A stretch of DNA of 36,351 bases from Lachnospiraceae bacterium (GCA_022791575.1 JAAVZI010000012.1:1-36351); one strand, 5' to 3'. Counted from the stretch's first letter, positions 1-7,951 are shown. A program made the numbers and translations. Notes: generated from the sequence alone by a model not told the origin.

Positions 1-1
1 A

Positions 2-331
2 ACTGATGAAGGTGAGAAAATAGCTACAGCTACCGCATTCTATGATATTCATGGGCGTGATACATCTAATGGTTGGCTTCATTGGATGGCTGTTAAGCGA
101 GAATATCAGGGGAATGGGCTGTCAAAACCGTTGATAACGTATGTCCTTCGAGCAATGAATAAATTAGGATATGTGAGTGCTAAAATTCCTACACAGACAA
201 ATACATGGTTAGCTTGTAAGGTGTACATGGATTTAGGTTTTATACCAGTTAAGAAGAATGTGAAACATAGTTATGAAGGTTGGAAAATTATAAAAGCTTT
301 GACTAAGCATGGTACACTTGAGACACTTTAA
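2..331 (+). CDS. GNAT-family N-acetyltransferase, 5' end outside the window
   Basis: The reading frame is open from base 2 to the TAA at 329-331, so the 5' end lies outside the window; an internal ATG at 86 is not the likely start. The visible part holds the acetyl-CoA-binding motif A of GNAT enzymes (HWMAVKREYQGNGLSKPL, with the Q-G-x-G loop) followed by the usual C-terminal strand (TNTWLACKVYMDLGFIPV). The family transfers an acetyl group from acetyl-CoA to an amine; nothing here reveals the substrate. It lies next to an integrative-element scar, so it may be accessory cargo. Family assignment is fairly secure, function unknown. Confidence 0.75.
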   Translation, partial: TDEGEKIATATAFYDIHGRDTSNGWLHWMAVKREYQGNGLSKPLITYVLRAMNKLGYVSAKIPTQTNTWLACKVYMDLGFIPVKKNVKHSYEGWKIIKALTKHGTLETL

Positions 332-332
332 T

Positions 333-494
333 CTATATTGATATCTTGGTAAATCTCGCAAGCCCTTTCAGGTCGTCACGTTCAAGTTCCAAAATATTGC
401 GTTCCTTTTCTGCCTCAAAAATGATCTCATTCTGTTGTTTTAGTTCCTTGTAAATCTTAAATAACTTTGGATAGGCAGATGCTTCGTCTGGCAT
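333..494 (-). pseudogene. C-terminal fragment of a mobilisation/relaxase-type protein
   Basis: A 53-codon leftward frame starting at the only available ATG (494-492) encodes a charged, coiled-coil-like peptide (LFKIYKELKQQNEI, then EAEKERNILELERDDLKGL). Tails like this close the MobA/relaxase-type proteins of Gram-positive mobile elements; that identity is inferred from composition and context. An in-frame stop lies just upstream (512-510) and no ribosome site is evident. The frame breaks exactly where the rightward integrase remnant begins (about 500-507), so this is probably a deletion junction rather than a live gene. Confidence 0.4.
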
Positions 495-506
495 GACAGG
501 CTTGGG

Positions 507-656
507 CTGTTATCAAACGGGGCGCAGCCAAAAGATGTACAGGAACTTTTAGGACATTCGGACGTAAGCACTACAATGAATGTCTATGCACACGCTACAA
601 GGGAGGCTAAGCGAGATTCCGCTAAACTCTTGGATAAGGTTGTGGGAATGGATTAA
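507..656 (+). pseudogene. Tyrosine recombinase (integrase) C-terminal remnant
   Basis: Forty-nine codons in one frame end at TAA 654-656 and read as the last part of a phage/ICE tyrosine integrase: LLGHSDVSTTMNVYAHATRE carries the conserved H of the second catalytic box and the nucleophilic tyrosine in MNVYAH. The catalytic arginine, the core-binding domain and any start codon are missing, so the gene is dead. The tail is of the Tn916/Tn1545-like and related clostridial ICE integrase type (family knowledge). Together with the leftward fragment before it, it marks an excised or internally deleted integrative element. Confidence 0.75.
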
Positions 657-681
657 GCAATGAAAATTGAATAACAAAAAC

Positions 682-722
682 TTTCCCTTGTAGCTTGCCA
701 ATAAGGGCAAAAACAAGGGAAA
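682..722. repeat. Inverted repeat downstream of integrase remnant
   Basis: Ten-base arms TTTCCCTTGT (682-691) and ACAAGGGAAA (713-722) flank a smaller internal stem (TTGCC/GGCAA). It sits 25 bases after the integrase stop, where the end of an integrative element or the integrase terminator would be expected. There is no T-run directly behind it. No gene is visible between 657 and 883. Confidence 0.4.
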
Positions 723-839
723 AGGATACATATTTTTAGGCTGAACATACCTCAAAGCCTTGAAAATAAAGGAAAGTTAAGGCAGTTAGTAGACAAATTG
801 GAATTTATCTTTCAAACGCTTTAGAAACGCTGTATTTTA

Positions 840-859
840 AGGCGTTTCGCCTGTTTTTT
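840..859 (+). terminator. Rho-independent terminator
   Basis: AGGCG-TTT-CGCCT hairpin at 840-852 followed by a run of six T (854-859). A wider pairing (GAAACGC 824-830 with GCGTTTC 842-848) overlaps it and could compete. It reads rightward, where only the broken integrase lies upstream; the hairpin alone may also help end the leftward XRE-PurM gene. Confidence 0.6.
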
Positions 860-883
860 GTTCTACCTTTAGTATTTCTCTTT

Positions 884-2128
884 TCACCAGGTAATATGAT
901 TTGCAAAACTTACTTTTTTGCTTCCTTTTTTAATTTTCCCAATTTCGTAACAATCATAATATTTTTTGATAAACTCTTCTGCACATTTTGTATGCTGTTC
1001 TTCTACAACAATAATCATGCCAACACCACAGTTAAATGTAGAGAGCATTTCAGTTTCATCAATATTTCCGACTGTCTTGATATAAGAAAATATGGGCAAT
1101 GGTTTAATCTGATCCAAATGTATTTCAGCACATAACCCATTTGGAATAATCCTGCATAAATTCCCCTCTATACCCCCGCCGGTGATGTGCGCCATACCAT
1201 GGACGCTGCTATCAGAAAACAGAGATTTGACCGACTTGTAGTATGACGTATGTGGTTTCATTATTTGTTCAATAAAAGTTTCTCCATCTATCTTGTCCAA
1301 TATTATTTGCGGCATTTTTTCCATTAACAACCTAACTAATGAATAACCATTTGTATGAAGTCCATTTGAGGCTATTGCCAGCACAACATCGTTTTCGCGA
1401 ATATTGGAGCCGTCAATGATGTTATTCCGAGAAACAATACCTGCAATACTGGATGTTAGAATATACAACCCACTACTGACAACATCTGGTTGAATGGAAG
1501 TTTCTCCGCCAACCAAATTACATTCGTTTTCTATGCATGCCTCGGATATGCCTTTCACAAAAGATTTTATTGTTTCTTTTTCTGCCTTTCCGCACACAAT
1601 AGTGTCAAGTACTGCAAGCGGTTTTGCTCCCATCACGGCAATATCATTTACCAAATGATTTATCATGTCATGGCATATTGATTCACTGTACCCATACTCC
1701 ATGGCTAATTTTTGCTTGGAACCCGGTTCTTCTGATTTTAAGACCAATATAGGATTTTTTATATCTGGAAATTCTATATCATATAGAGAGGCAAAAGGTC
1801 CTACGCCATTTAGAACACGTTTGTTATCCGTTTTCAAGTATTTTACCATATCTTTTTTGATTGAATCCGTATAGGAAATATCCACTCCAGCCTTACTATA
1901 TGAAAAGGTTTCGGCATTCTTATCCCTCCCCATAAGGATCTCATCAACTGTTGTGTTCAAAATTTCAGCTAACTCTACTAAAACCTCCACATTCGGCAAT
2001 GTGCCATTTTCCCATTTTGAAACGGCCTGAAAGGAAATTTTCAATTGTTCAGCCACTTCTGCTTGTGTCATACCGAGTTCTTTTCTTTTATTGGAAATAA
2101 ATTCCGATATCTTTTTATTATTAAGCAT
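884..2128 (-). CDS. XRE helix-turn-helix fused to a PurM/AIR-synthase-like domain
   Basis: 414 residues. Residues 8-64 are an XRE/Cro-type HTH (MTQAEVAEQLKISFQAVSKW). Residues about 75-412 follow the PurM fold (phosphoribosylformylglycinamidine cyclo-ligase) end to end: KAGVDI (79-84), LVNDIAVMGAKP (159-170), LVGGET (205-210), SNGLHTNGYSLVR (254-266), HITGGG (314-319) and TFNCGVGMII (364-373). The canonical ATP/Mg loop of PurM (GTDGVGTKL) is replaced by KSEEPGSKQKL (131-141), so normal catalysis is doubtful. No other purine gene is nearby, and the locus is a mobile-element scar. I infer a regulator sensing a purine intermediate or nucleotide, or a diverged enzyme that controls itself. The start is supported by GGAGG (rc of 2136-2140) seven bases upstream of the ATG. 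Confidence 0.8.
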   Translation of the reverse strand: MLNNKKISEFISNKRKELGMTQAEVAEQLKISFQAVSKWENGTLPNVEVLVELAEILNTTVDEILMGRDKNAETFSYSKAGVDISYTDSIKKDMVKYLKTDNKRVLNGVGPFASLYDIEFPDIKNPILVLKSEEPGSKQKLAMEYGYSESICHDMINHLVNDIAVMGAKPLAVLDTIVCGKAEKETIKSFVKGISEACIENECNLVGGETSIQPDVVSSGLYILTSSIAGIVSRNNIIDGSNIRENDVVLAIASNGLHTNGYSLVRLLMEKMPQIILDKIDGETFIEQIMKPHTSYYKSVKSLFSDSSVHGMAHITGGGIEGNLCRIIPNGLCAEIHLDQIKPLPIFSYIKTVGNIDETEMLSTFNCGVGMIIVVEEQHTKCAEEFIKKYYDCYEIGKIKKGSKKVSFANHITW

Positions 2129-2149
2129 TTTGTATCCTCCGACTCTATA

Positions 2150-2173
2150 AAGTATCTTAATTATAATATACTT
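2150..2173. promoter_or_regulatory. Dyad in the promoter region of the XRE-PurM gene (possible operator)
   Basis: AAGTAT (2150-2155) and ATACTT (2168-2173) form a dyad with a 12-base AT-rich centre, 21-45 bases upstream of the leftward start. On the minus strand a weak promoter overlaps it (TTGTAA, then TATTAT or TTATAA at 15-17 bases). An XRE protein acting on its own promoter would bind such a site; that is inference. Confidence 0.35.
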
Positions 2174-2292
2174 ATTGAGTCATTTACAATAACCGAATAA
2201 TTGAATCTAAAAATTCCATTCTACTTACAGTTGATTACAGTTTCTGCCATCAGATTTTGCTTCTATACAGCTAATTGACAATAAAAAACCAG

Positions 2293-2595
2293 CTACATAT
2301 AAATATCTCTCAAACTCAACATTTTTATATGGACGGAAAAGTTCAACTGACATCTCCATTTTTTAATCTTCTCCAGTTCTTCTTCCGTTTCTGCTTTGAA
2401 CAGTGAAAGCCACAACAATAACATATCATCCTTCTCCACATCTGACGGCAGTTTGGGAAGTTCAAAGAAATGGAATCCCATTTTATCCGAAAGCAGTGTG
2501 AGGCGTGTGACTTCCAGCGGCTGGAAGAAAAAATGATATTGTTCACATTCAAACAGCGGAAAAATTTTTACAAAACAGTTACAAGCAGAAGCACT
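2293..2595 (-). pseudogene. Rpn/PD-(D/E)XK-type transposase fragment
   Basis: The leftward frame contains LSDKMGFHFFELPKLPSD and MLLLWLSLFKAETEEELEKI, the recognisable C-terminal part of Rpn-family recombination-promoting nuclease/putative transposases (PDDEXK family). Upstream the same frame continues only to a stop at 2598-2596, without the N-terminal nuclease residues. After EKIKK the family normally goes on with a Met-Glu-rich stretch; here that lies in the +1 frame behind a run of six A, indicating a frameshift. A broken remnant without a start codon of its own. Confidence 0.6.
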
Positions 2596-2613
2596 TTAAA
2601 TAAGGTTAGGGCT

Positions 2614-2685
2614 ATGCGCAATCAAGAACGGTGGAAATTAAGCTGCGATTATTATTGTTTACGATATAATGGCTTTAATTGTTAG
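2614..2685 (+). pseudogene. 3' fragment of a paralogue of the 2907-4052 gene
   Basis: Bases 2614-2660 read MRNQERWKLSCDYYCLRY, matching MPNGERRKLSCDYYLFN at the C-terminus of the exported protein encoded at 2907-4052. At DNA level 2626-2656 and 3972-4002 differ at one position of 31, then the copy here lacks one T and shifts frame. The rest of the gene is absent, so this is a leftover of a duplicated or replaced copy. Confidence 0.6.
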
Positions 2686-2773
2686 GATCAGGTGTATAAA
2701 ATAAGAGGAATTATATTTTCCAATTGTGTAACCAGAATAAATAATTGCGGTGATAAAAAGTAAGATGTATTTT

Positions 2774-2808
2774 AGGAACTGTTTAATAGTTATTTTTTTA
2801 CAGTTCCT
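2774..2808. repeat. Inverted repeat upstream of exported-protein gene
   Basis: AGGAACTGT (2774-2782) and ACAGTTCCT (2800-2808) are perfect 9-base arms around a 17-base T-rich loop. It lies about 100 bases before the start at 2907 and could be a terminator relic or a regulatory dyad. Nothing else is recognisable in 2686-2906 apart from the ribosome site GAGAGAGG. Confidence 0.45.
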
Positions 2809-2906
2809 TATCAAAATATGTTAACTTCGTTCATAAGGCAGGTGAGGCTGGAAATAATTTACACTTTGTTAGTTGAACAAAAAATAAGAAGAGAGAGGTA
2901 ATCAAT

Positions 2907-4052
2907 ATGAAGAAAGAAATAAAAACAATACTAGCTTTAATACTGGTGGCGGGAGTGACAGGCACTCCAATTCCTGTTATGGCAGAGTCAGTGGAAGAAG
3001 AATCTTTAGGAGCCTTTATAGATGATAGTTTTATGGAAACACCAGAGTATAGTTGTTCAAATCCAGATTCTACAGATATTAAGAATAAGAAAGCAGGTAT
3101 TACAGAGGGAGAAGTTCAGGCAGCCAAAGACGAACGACAGATACATGAATATGATCTAGGGTATGCACATGACGTTATTCTTGTGCGGTATGATCGGTCA
3201 AAGGTCAGGGCAGAAGTGGAGCAGCTAGGATTAGAACGGGAGAAGGATTTGTATCTTAAAGATTTAATGGATCATGGTGATGATTATATAGAAGAGATTT
3301 ATCATAACGATAATGAATATTATTTTTCTATAAATATTAATGATAATAAAACAGTAAAAACTGCAGTAGAGGAATACAGTAAATTAGACTGGATAATAGA
3401 AGCAAAACCAGACTATGATCCAATTTATGAAATTCCGCTTGAAGTGCTGGGCTTCCGGCTGAATGGCATATATCCAATCTATAACAATGATTCCATTACC
3501 CTTGGCTGTGTTCATGAGAATGCAGGTAAAAATACCAAGTACCGCTGGGAATACTGTAAGGTTGGAACGAATGAGTGGCATTTACTAAGTGATTGGAGCA
3601 CAAGTGAATGGTGTACCTGGTATCCGGATGCAAATGAAGATTATGCAGTGGTGTGTAAAGCCTCCTATACAGGACAAAATGTGGTACATGCAGAAACTAC
3701 ATGGTATGTATCCCGCCCTTCTATGCAGAAGCGCATTACTGGTAGGTGTGCTCTGCCAACGGATGATGGTATACTATTTGGATGTACTTCAACCGTTAGC
3801 AGAGAAGATGCCGGTTATCTGACAACCTGCTATATCTGGAGTTTTAATCAACAGACCTGGATAACACAGTCAGCCTATGAGGCTTCGAACTGTGCATGGT
3901 TCAGGACATCTGGCCTGTCGAAGGGTACTTATATGATGTATAACTGCACCGAAAAACGGATGCCGAATGGAGAACGGCGGAAATTAAGCTGCGATTATTA
4001 TTTGTTCAACATAGAAAAAACGGATGCTATATGTTATCCAGAAACTTTTTAA
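2907..4052 (+). CDS. Exported protein with subtilase-propeptide-like domain and C-terminal repeats
   Basis: 381 residues with a clear signal peptide (1-26, ending PVMA). Residues about 86-172 (VILVRYDRSKV ... EYSKLDWIIEAKPDYDPIYE) resemble the N-terminal propeptide of S8 subtilases, where a strand such as ILVKFK is followed by a strand ending ...VEYAEPNY. No Asp/His/Ser protease domain follows. Residues about 183-370 are Cys/Trp-rich and look like two copies of a beta-sandwich unit (YRWEYCKVGTNEWHLLSDWS; YIWSFNQQTWITQSAYEAS). The domain naming is inference from pattern. The start has GAGAGAGG eight bases upstream. Its 3' end overlaps the convergent galT by 26 bases. It may be an extracellular protease inhibitor or chaperone, or a decayed protease partner. 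Confidence 0.7.
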   Translation: MKKEIKTILALILVAGVTGTPIPVMAESVEEESLGAFIDDSFMETPEYSCSNPDSTDIKNKKAGITEGEVQAAKDERQIHEYDLGYAHDVILVRYDRSKVRAEVEQLGLEREKDLYLKDLMDHGDDYIEEIYHNDNEYYFSININDNKTVKTAVEEYSKLDWIIEAKPDYDPIYEIPLEVLGFRLNGIYPIYNNDSITLGCVHENAGKNTKYRWEYCKVGTNEWHLLSDWSTSEWCTWYPDANEDYAVVCKASYTGQNVVHAETTWYVSRPSMQKRITGRCALPTDDGILFGCTSTVSREDAGYLTTCYIWSFNQQTWITQSAYEASNCAWFRTSGLSKGTYMMYNCTEKRMPNGERRKLSCDYYLFNIEKTDAICYPETF

Positions 4053-5520
4053 AGTTCTCAATGCCTGCCGGCGTATATTTAAATACGCCGGCACATTCCA
4101 GCACCTTTACAAAAACAATACCGATTTCCTTCTGAATAATCGTATGAACATTTTCCGGTGTGATCTGATAATGTGGAATCCATGTTTCAGCCCAATCTGC
4201 ATGCTTTTCAATCATTGGATTGGAACGAATCTCTTCCTTCTTCAAAATGGCAGTCTCCAGCTGCAGCATTTCGTCTTTTAATCGGGCCGGCAGTACCGCA
4301 AGTCCCATTACTTCTATGAGTCCAATATTTTCTTTCTTAATATGGTGATATTCCGCATGAGGGTGATATACCCCCATAGGGTATTCTCTGGTAGTCAGAT
4401 TATTACGCAGTACCAAATCCAGTTCAAACAATGTTCCACGCATACGTGCAATTGGTGTAATGGTATTATGGGGTGTATTCTCTGTCTCATGAAAAATAAA
4501 GGATTCCGGGTCACTATAACCCCGCCAGCATGTAAGAATATGGCCGGCTGCAGCAGCAATAGAAGCAGCCTCTTTGCCCTGCAGACGGATGACTGACATA
4601 GGCCAGCGGATCATACCAGCATGGACATCTGGATAATCCTTCATGTCAAATTCATAATGATAAGGTGCCCTAGCCATAGCAAAGGTATAACCGCCGCCCT
4701 GAAAATGGTCATGGCTTAAGATCGAACCGCCCACAATCGGAAGATCCGCATTTGATCCAGCCATATAATGAGGAAACTGCCTGACAAAATCAAGTAGCTT
4801 TGCAAAAACCGCCTGGTCAATCCTCATAGGAATATGTTTCTTATTCAATATAATACAGTGCTCATTATAATACACATAAGGCGAATACTGCAGAAAATAA
4901 TCCTCTCCACATAATTGAATAGGAATAATCCTGTGATTCTGTCTGGCAGGAAGGGAGAAATGTCCCGCATACCCCTCATTTTCCGGGCATAAAATACAAC
5001 TCGGATAACCGGATTTTTTGGCTTTCCCTGCTCTTGCAATATCTTTGGGGTCCTTTTCTGGTTTTGACAGATTAATCGTAATGTCAATAGGACCGTATTC
5101 TGTATCCACTGTCCATCGTTCGTCCTTGACAATCCTGTCTGCACGAATATAGTTCGTATCCTGGCTGAATTGATAGTAATAATCCGTTGCCGTCTTGGGA
5201 GAAAGCGCATATTTCTCAGCAAAAGTTCTTTGCACAGCCGAAGGAGCCGGGGTCAGCATTCCCATAATTTTTGTATCAAATAAATCCTTCTGTGTAATAG
5301 ACGGATCTTCTAATATGCCATGTTCACAGGCATAATCCAGCATATCCTCCAGAATCAGATGAAGTGCCCGTCTGCTTTGACCTGTCTGTTCTGCCTCCTG
5401 ATAATCTTCCAGTCCAAACAGTTCTAACAGACGATTCGTTGTATAAGTCCGATCAGCCGCTTCTACCAGCCCATGTTCCGTTCCATAAGTAACCAGTTCC
5501 GATATCAGATGATTAATCAT
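4027..5520 (-). CDS. galT: UDP-glucose--hexose-1-phosphate uridylyltransferase (type II GalT)
   Basis: 497 residues, the usual size of the Firmicutes-type GalT. It swaps UMP between UDP-glucose and galactose-1-phosphate in the cytoplasmic Leloir pathway. The family's active-site stretch is SHDHFQGG at residues 269-276, and the N-terminal region (YALSPKTATDYYYQFSQDTN) is also typical. It is the last gene of a leftward galK-galE-galT unit, starting 20 bases after galE with GGAGGAG eight bases before the ATG. Its final codons contain a perfect 10-bp-arm palindrome (4067-4092), and the gene overlaps the convergent exported-protein gene by 26 bases. Confidence 0.95.
   Translation of the reverse strand: MINHLISELVTYGTEHGLVEAADRTYTTNRLLELFGLEDYQEAEQTGQSRRALHLILEDMLDYACEHGILEDPSITQKDLFDTKIMGMLTPAPSAVQRTFAEKYALSPKTATDYYYQFSQDTNYIRADRIVKDERWTVDTEYGPIDITINLSKPEKDPKDIARAGKAKKSGYPSCILCPENEGYAGHFSLPARQNHRIIPIQLCGEDYFLQYSPYVYYNEHCIILNKKHIPMRIDQAVFAKLLDFVRQFPHYMAGSNADLPIVGGSILSHDHFQGGGYTFAMARAPYHYEFDMKDYPDVHAGMIRWPMSVIRLQGKEAASIAAAAGHILTCWRGYSDPESFIFHETENTPHNTITPIARMRGTLFELDLVLRNNLTTREYPMGVYHPHAEYHHIKKENIGLIEVMGLAVLPARLKDEMLQLETAILKKEEIRSNPMIEKHADWAETWIPHYQITPENVHTIIQKEIGIVFVKVLECAGVFKYTPAGIENFKKFLDNI
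4067..4092. repeat. Perfect palindrome inside the 3' end of galT
   Basis: Arms GCCGGCGTAT (4067-4076) and ATACGCCGGC (4083-4092) with a 6-base loop. It falls in the codons just before the galT stop, at the convergent junction with the gene at 2907-4052. A second AT-rich dyad (AACTTT-TT-AAAGTT) lies between it and the stop. It may slow or end transcription from the rightward gene or protect the gal mRNA 3' end; inference. Confidence 0.6.
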
Positions 5521-5540
5521 ATCAGATTCTCCTCCGATTC

Positions 5541-6545
5541 TTAATGATCCGTATCAACACGGTCATAACCATGAGGATGCGTCTGATGCCATTTCCAGGC
5601 AGTAGAAATAATTGTTTCCAGATCCGCATACTCCGGTTTCCAGCCCAGAATCGTTTTCGCCTTATCACTAGAAGCAATCAGGGTAGAAGGATCTCCCGCA
5701 CGCCTTGGCTCTTCCTTAGCAGGAATGGGGTGTCCAGTCACTTTCCTAGCAGTTTCTACCACCTCTTTAACCGTAAAGCCAACCCCATTTCCAAGATTGA
5801 AAATGCAGCTTTCATGGCCTTCTCGCAGATATTTCATAGCCAGAATATGAGCCTGTGCCAGATCGTTCACATGAATATAATCCCGTACGCAGGTTCCGTC
5901 CTTGGTGTCATAATCATCCCCGAAAATAGAGATGAACTCCCGCTGCTGATTCGGAACCTGAAGAATCAGCGGAATCAGATGCGTCTCAGGCTGGTGCGCC
6001 TCACCAATCGTTCCATTCGGATGTGCACCGCAGGCATTAAAATAACGAAGAGATACATAACGCAGATTATGTGCATTTGCAGTCCACTGGAACATTTTTT
6101 CCATAGAAAGTTTTGTTTCTCCATAACAATTAGTCGGAAGCGTACGGTCAGTCTCCAGAATCGGAATCCGTTCCGGCTCGCCATAAGTAGCAGCAGTAGA
6201 AGAAAATACAATCTTATCCACCCCATGTTCCACCATGCTTTCCAGCAAAACTTCCGTACCACATAAGTTATTACTATAATATTTTAAAGGCTTCACCATA
6301 CTTTCCCCAACCTGAGAATTGGCTGCGAAATGAATTACGCCGTCAATCTTTTCTTTCTCAAATACAGAATCCATAAATGCCCGGTCACGAATATCCCCTT
6401 CATAAAATTTAGCCTGCGGATGAACTGCCTCCCGGAACCCCGTCTCCAGATTATCCACAATGACAACCTCTTCACCCGCATCAATCAATTCATACACCGT
6501 ATGCGAACCAATATAACCTGCACCGCCTAATACTAAAATACTCAT
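5541..6545 (-). CDS. galE: UDP-glucose 4-epimerase
   Basis: 334 residues, full family length. It interconverts UDP-galactose and UDP-glucose with bound NAD. Visible features are the Rossmann loop GGAGYIGSH (7-15), SSTAATYG (115-122) with the catalytic Ser/Thr, and the YxxxK pair in CYGETK (Y141, K145), all of the extended SDR epimerase type. AAGGAGG lies seven bases before the ATG. It is the middle gene of the leftward gal operon, 63 bases after galK and 20 bases before galT, closing the Leloir cycle by regenerating UDP-glucose. Confidence 0.96.
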   Translation of the reverse strand: MSILVLGGAGYIGSHTVYELIDAGEEVVIVDNLETGFREAVHPQAKFYEGDIRDRAFMDSVFEKEKIDGVIHFAANSQVGESMVKPLKYYSNNLCGTEVLLESMVEHGVDKIVFSSTAATYGEPERIPILETDRTLPTNCYGETKLSMEKMFQWTANAHNLRYVSLRYFNACGAHPNGTIGEAHQPETHLIPLILQVPNQQREFISIFGDDYDTKDGTCVRDYIHVNDLAQAHILAMKYLREGHESCIFNLGNGVGFTVKEVVETARKVTGHPIPAKEEPRRAGDPSTLIASSDKAKTILGWKPEYADLETIISTAWKWHQTHPHGYDRVDTDH

Positions 6546-6608
6546 AAAATAACCTCCTTAATATATTTCATAGATGATAGCAAAATTCTTATTCAACATA
6601 AAGAAAAC

Positions 6609-7889
6609 CTACAAAACCTTCATTCCTCCATATTTACGGATCTTTAACACATTACACGAAGAAGGACCAAAAATCATATCCATCGCACGTTTATAATCCG
6701 CAACCGCTTCATTCTGAACAAACGCCTGAATCGTTCCGGCAAATCCGCCGCCATGCACACGGCTGACTCCTTTCTTCCCTAATACACTATCACTAATAGC
6801 AAGAGCAATGGAAACACTCTGCTGCTCCACATCATGATTCGAATATACATTCTGCAAATACTTAAAAGAAGAATTCCCTGATTCCTGAACCAGCTCCAAG
6901 AATCTTGCAAAATCATCCTTCTGCAGCGCAGCTACTTCTTTCTGTACCCGCTCATTTTCTTCCACAAAATGGATGGCTCGTAGCACGGCTCGATCCCCTG
7001 CCTGTTCCCGAATCTGGTTCATATGTTCCAGCAAATCCTTTTTCGAAACCTCCCGCAATACCTCTTTACCAAAACAAGCCGAAATCTGTTTCATCTCATC
7101 CGGAATTGCCGCATAATCCTCCGTCAAATCTGCGTGAGACCCCTTCGTATCTGTAATGCACAGACTATATCCATACCGATCCAAATTACAGGAAACCTGA
7201 CTAACAAGAGGCTTCTGCGGATCTGCAAAATCAATATGCACAAGGCTGCCTATCGAACAGGCCATCTGATCCATCAGCCCACAAGGCTTGCCAAAATACA
7301 CATTCTCCGCATACTGCCCAATCATAGCAATTTTCACCGCATCCAAAGACGAATCAAAATACAATCCCGACACAATCGTCCCAATCAATGTCTCAAATGC
7401 AGCCGAAGAAGAAAGCCCAGCTCCCGAAAGAACATCACTAGTCACACACGCCCGAAATCCTCCAAACGTACGTTCTCTTTCCGTACCCGCCAGAACCCCT
7501 CGCACTAACGCTGCAGTTGTCCCCTCTTCCTCCTCCTTTTTATCCAGCTCATCCAGCAGAATCCGAATCTCCCCATACCCCTCCGACCAAATCCTTACCT
7601 CAGGTTCCTCAATGATCCCAGCCACCGCCAGCGCATCCCTATTAATCGCTGCCGCCAGCACCTCTCCATGCTGATGGTCCGTATGATTCCCGCCAATCTC
7701 ACTCCTGCCAGGCGCACTAAATATCCCCACCTGCCCACAGCCACCAAAATGCTTCTCATATTCCTGTATAATCTGAATATACCGGTCATTTTCATACGCA
7801 ATCCGCTCCCGATCCGCATAAATATCCACCAGTAAATCATCATAACGACACTCCTGAAATTCCCTAATCAATTGCTGGGTATTCTTCAT
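6609..7889 (-). CDS. galK: Galactokinase (divergent GHMP kinase)
   Basis: 426 residues from the ATG at 7889. An upstream in-frame TTG at 7907 is possible, but GGAGGAGG lies immediately before the ATG. It phosphorylates galactose to galactose-1-phosphate with ATP. The galactokinase signature is present as GRSEIGGNHTDHQHG (61-75, usually GR.N.IGEHTDY), then the ATP loop LSGAGLSSSAAFE and the C-terminal GGGFAGTIQAFV. The N-terminal ~45 residues are longer than in E. coli GalK, as in a Firmicutes subgroup. First gene of the leftward gal operon, driven by the promoter at 7921-7949. Confidence 0.93.
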   Translation of the reverse strand: MKNTQQLIREFQECRYDDLLVDIYADRERIAYENDRYIQIIQEYEKHFGGCGQVGIFSAPGRSEIGGNHTDHQHGEVLAAAINRDALAVAGIIEEPEVRIWSEGYGEIRILLDELDKKEEEEGTTAALVRGVLAGTERERTFGGFRACVTSDVLSGAGLSSSAAFETLIGTIVSGLYFDSSLDAVKIAMIGQYAENVYFGKPCGLMDQMACSIGSLVHIDFADPQKPLVSQVSCNLDRYGYSLCITDTKGSHADLTEDYAAIPDEMKQISACFGKEVLREVSKKDLLEHMNQIREQAGDRAVLRAIHFVEENERVQKEVAALQKDDFARFLELVQESGNSSFKYLQNVYSNHDVEQQSVSIALAISDSVLGKKGVSRVHGGGFAGTIQAFVQNEAVADYKRAMDMIFGPSSCNVLKIRKYGGMKVL

Positions 7890-7920
7890 AATTCCTCCTC
7901 CAATCAATCATTCTACCATA

Positions 7921-7949
7921 ACTATAAATCAATATCCAAAAATTGTCAA
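7921..7949 (-). promoter_or_regulatory. gal operon promoter (sigma-A type)
   Basis: On the minus strand TTGACA (rc of 7944-7949), a 17-base spacer and TATAGT (rc of 7921-7926). The -10 is about 30 bases upstream of the galK ATG. The TTTTAGTAAA operators (7952-7985) lie immediately upstream of the -35 box, consistent with control by the divergent LacI-family protein. Confidence 0.8.
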
Positions 7950-7951
7950 CA

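Noticed and set aside
682-722. CRISPR-like or phage repeat
   Set aside because: Only one inverted repeat copy; no regularly spaced direct repeats anywhere in the window.
5544-6266. Long rightward ORF opposite galE (240 codons)
   Set aside because: Antisense shadow of galE; composition and lack of a ribosome site argue against coding.
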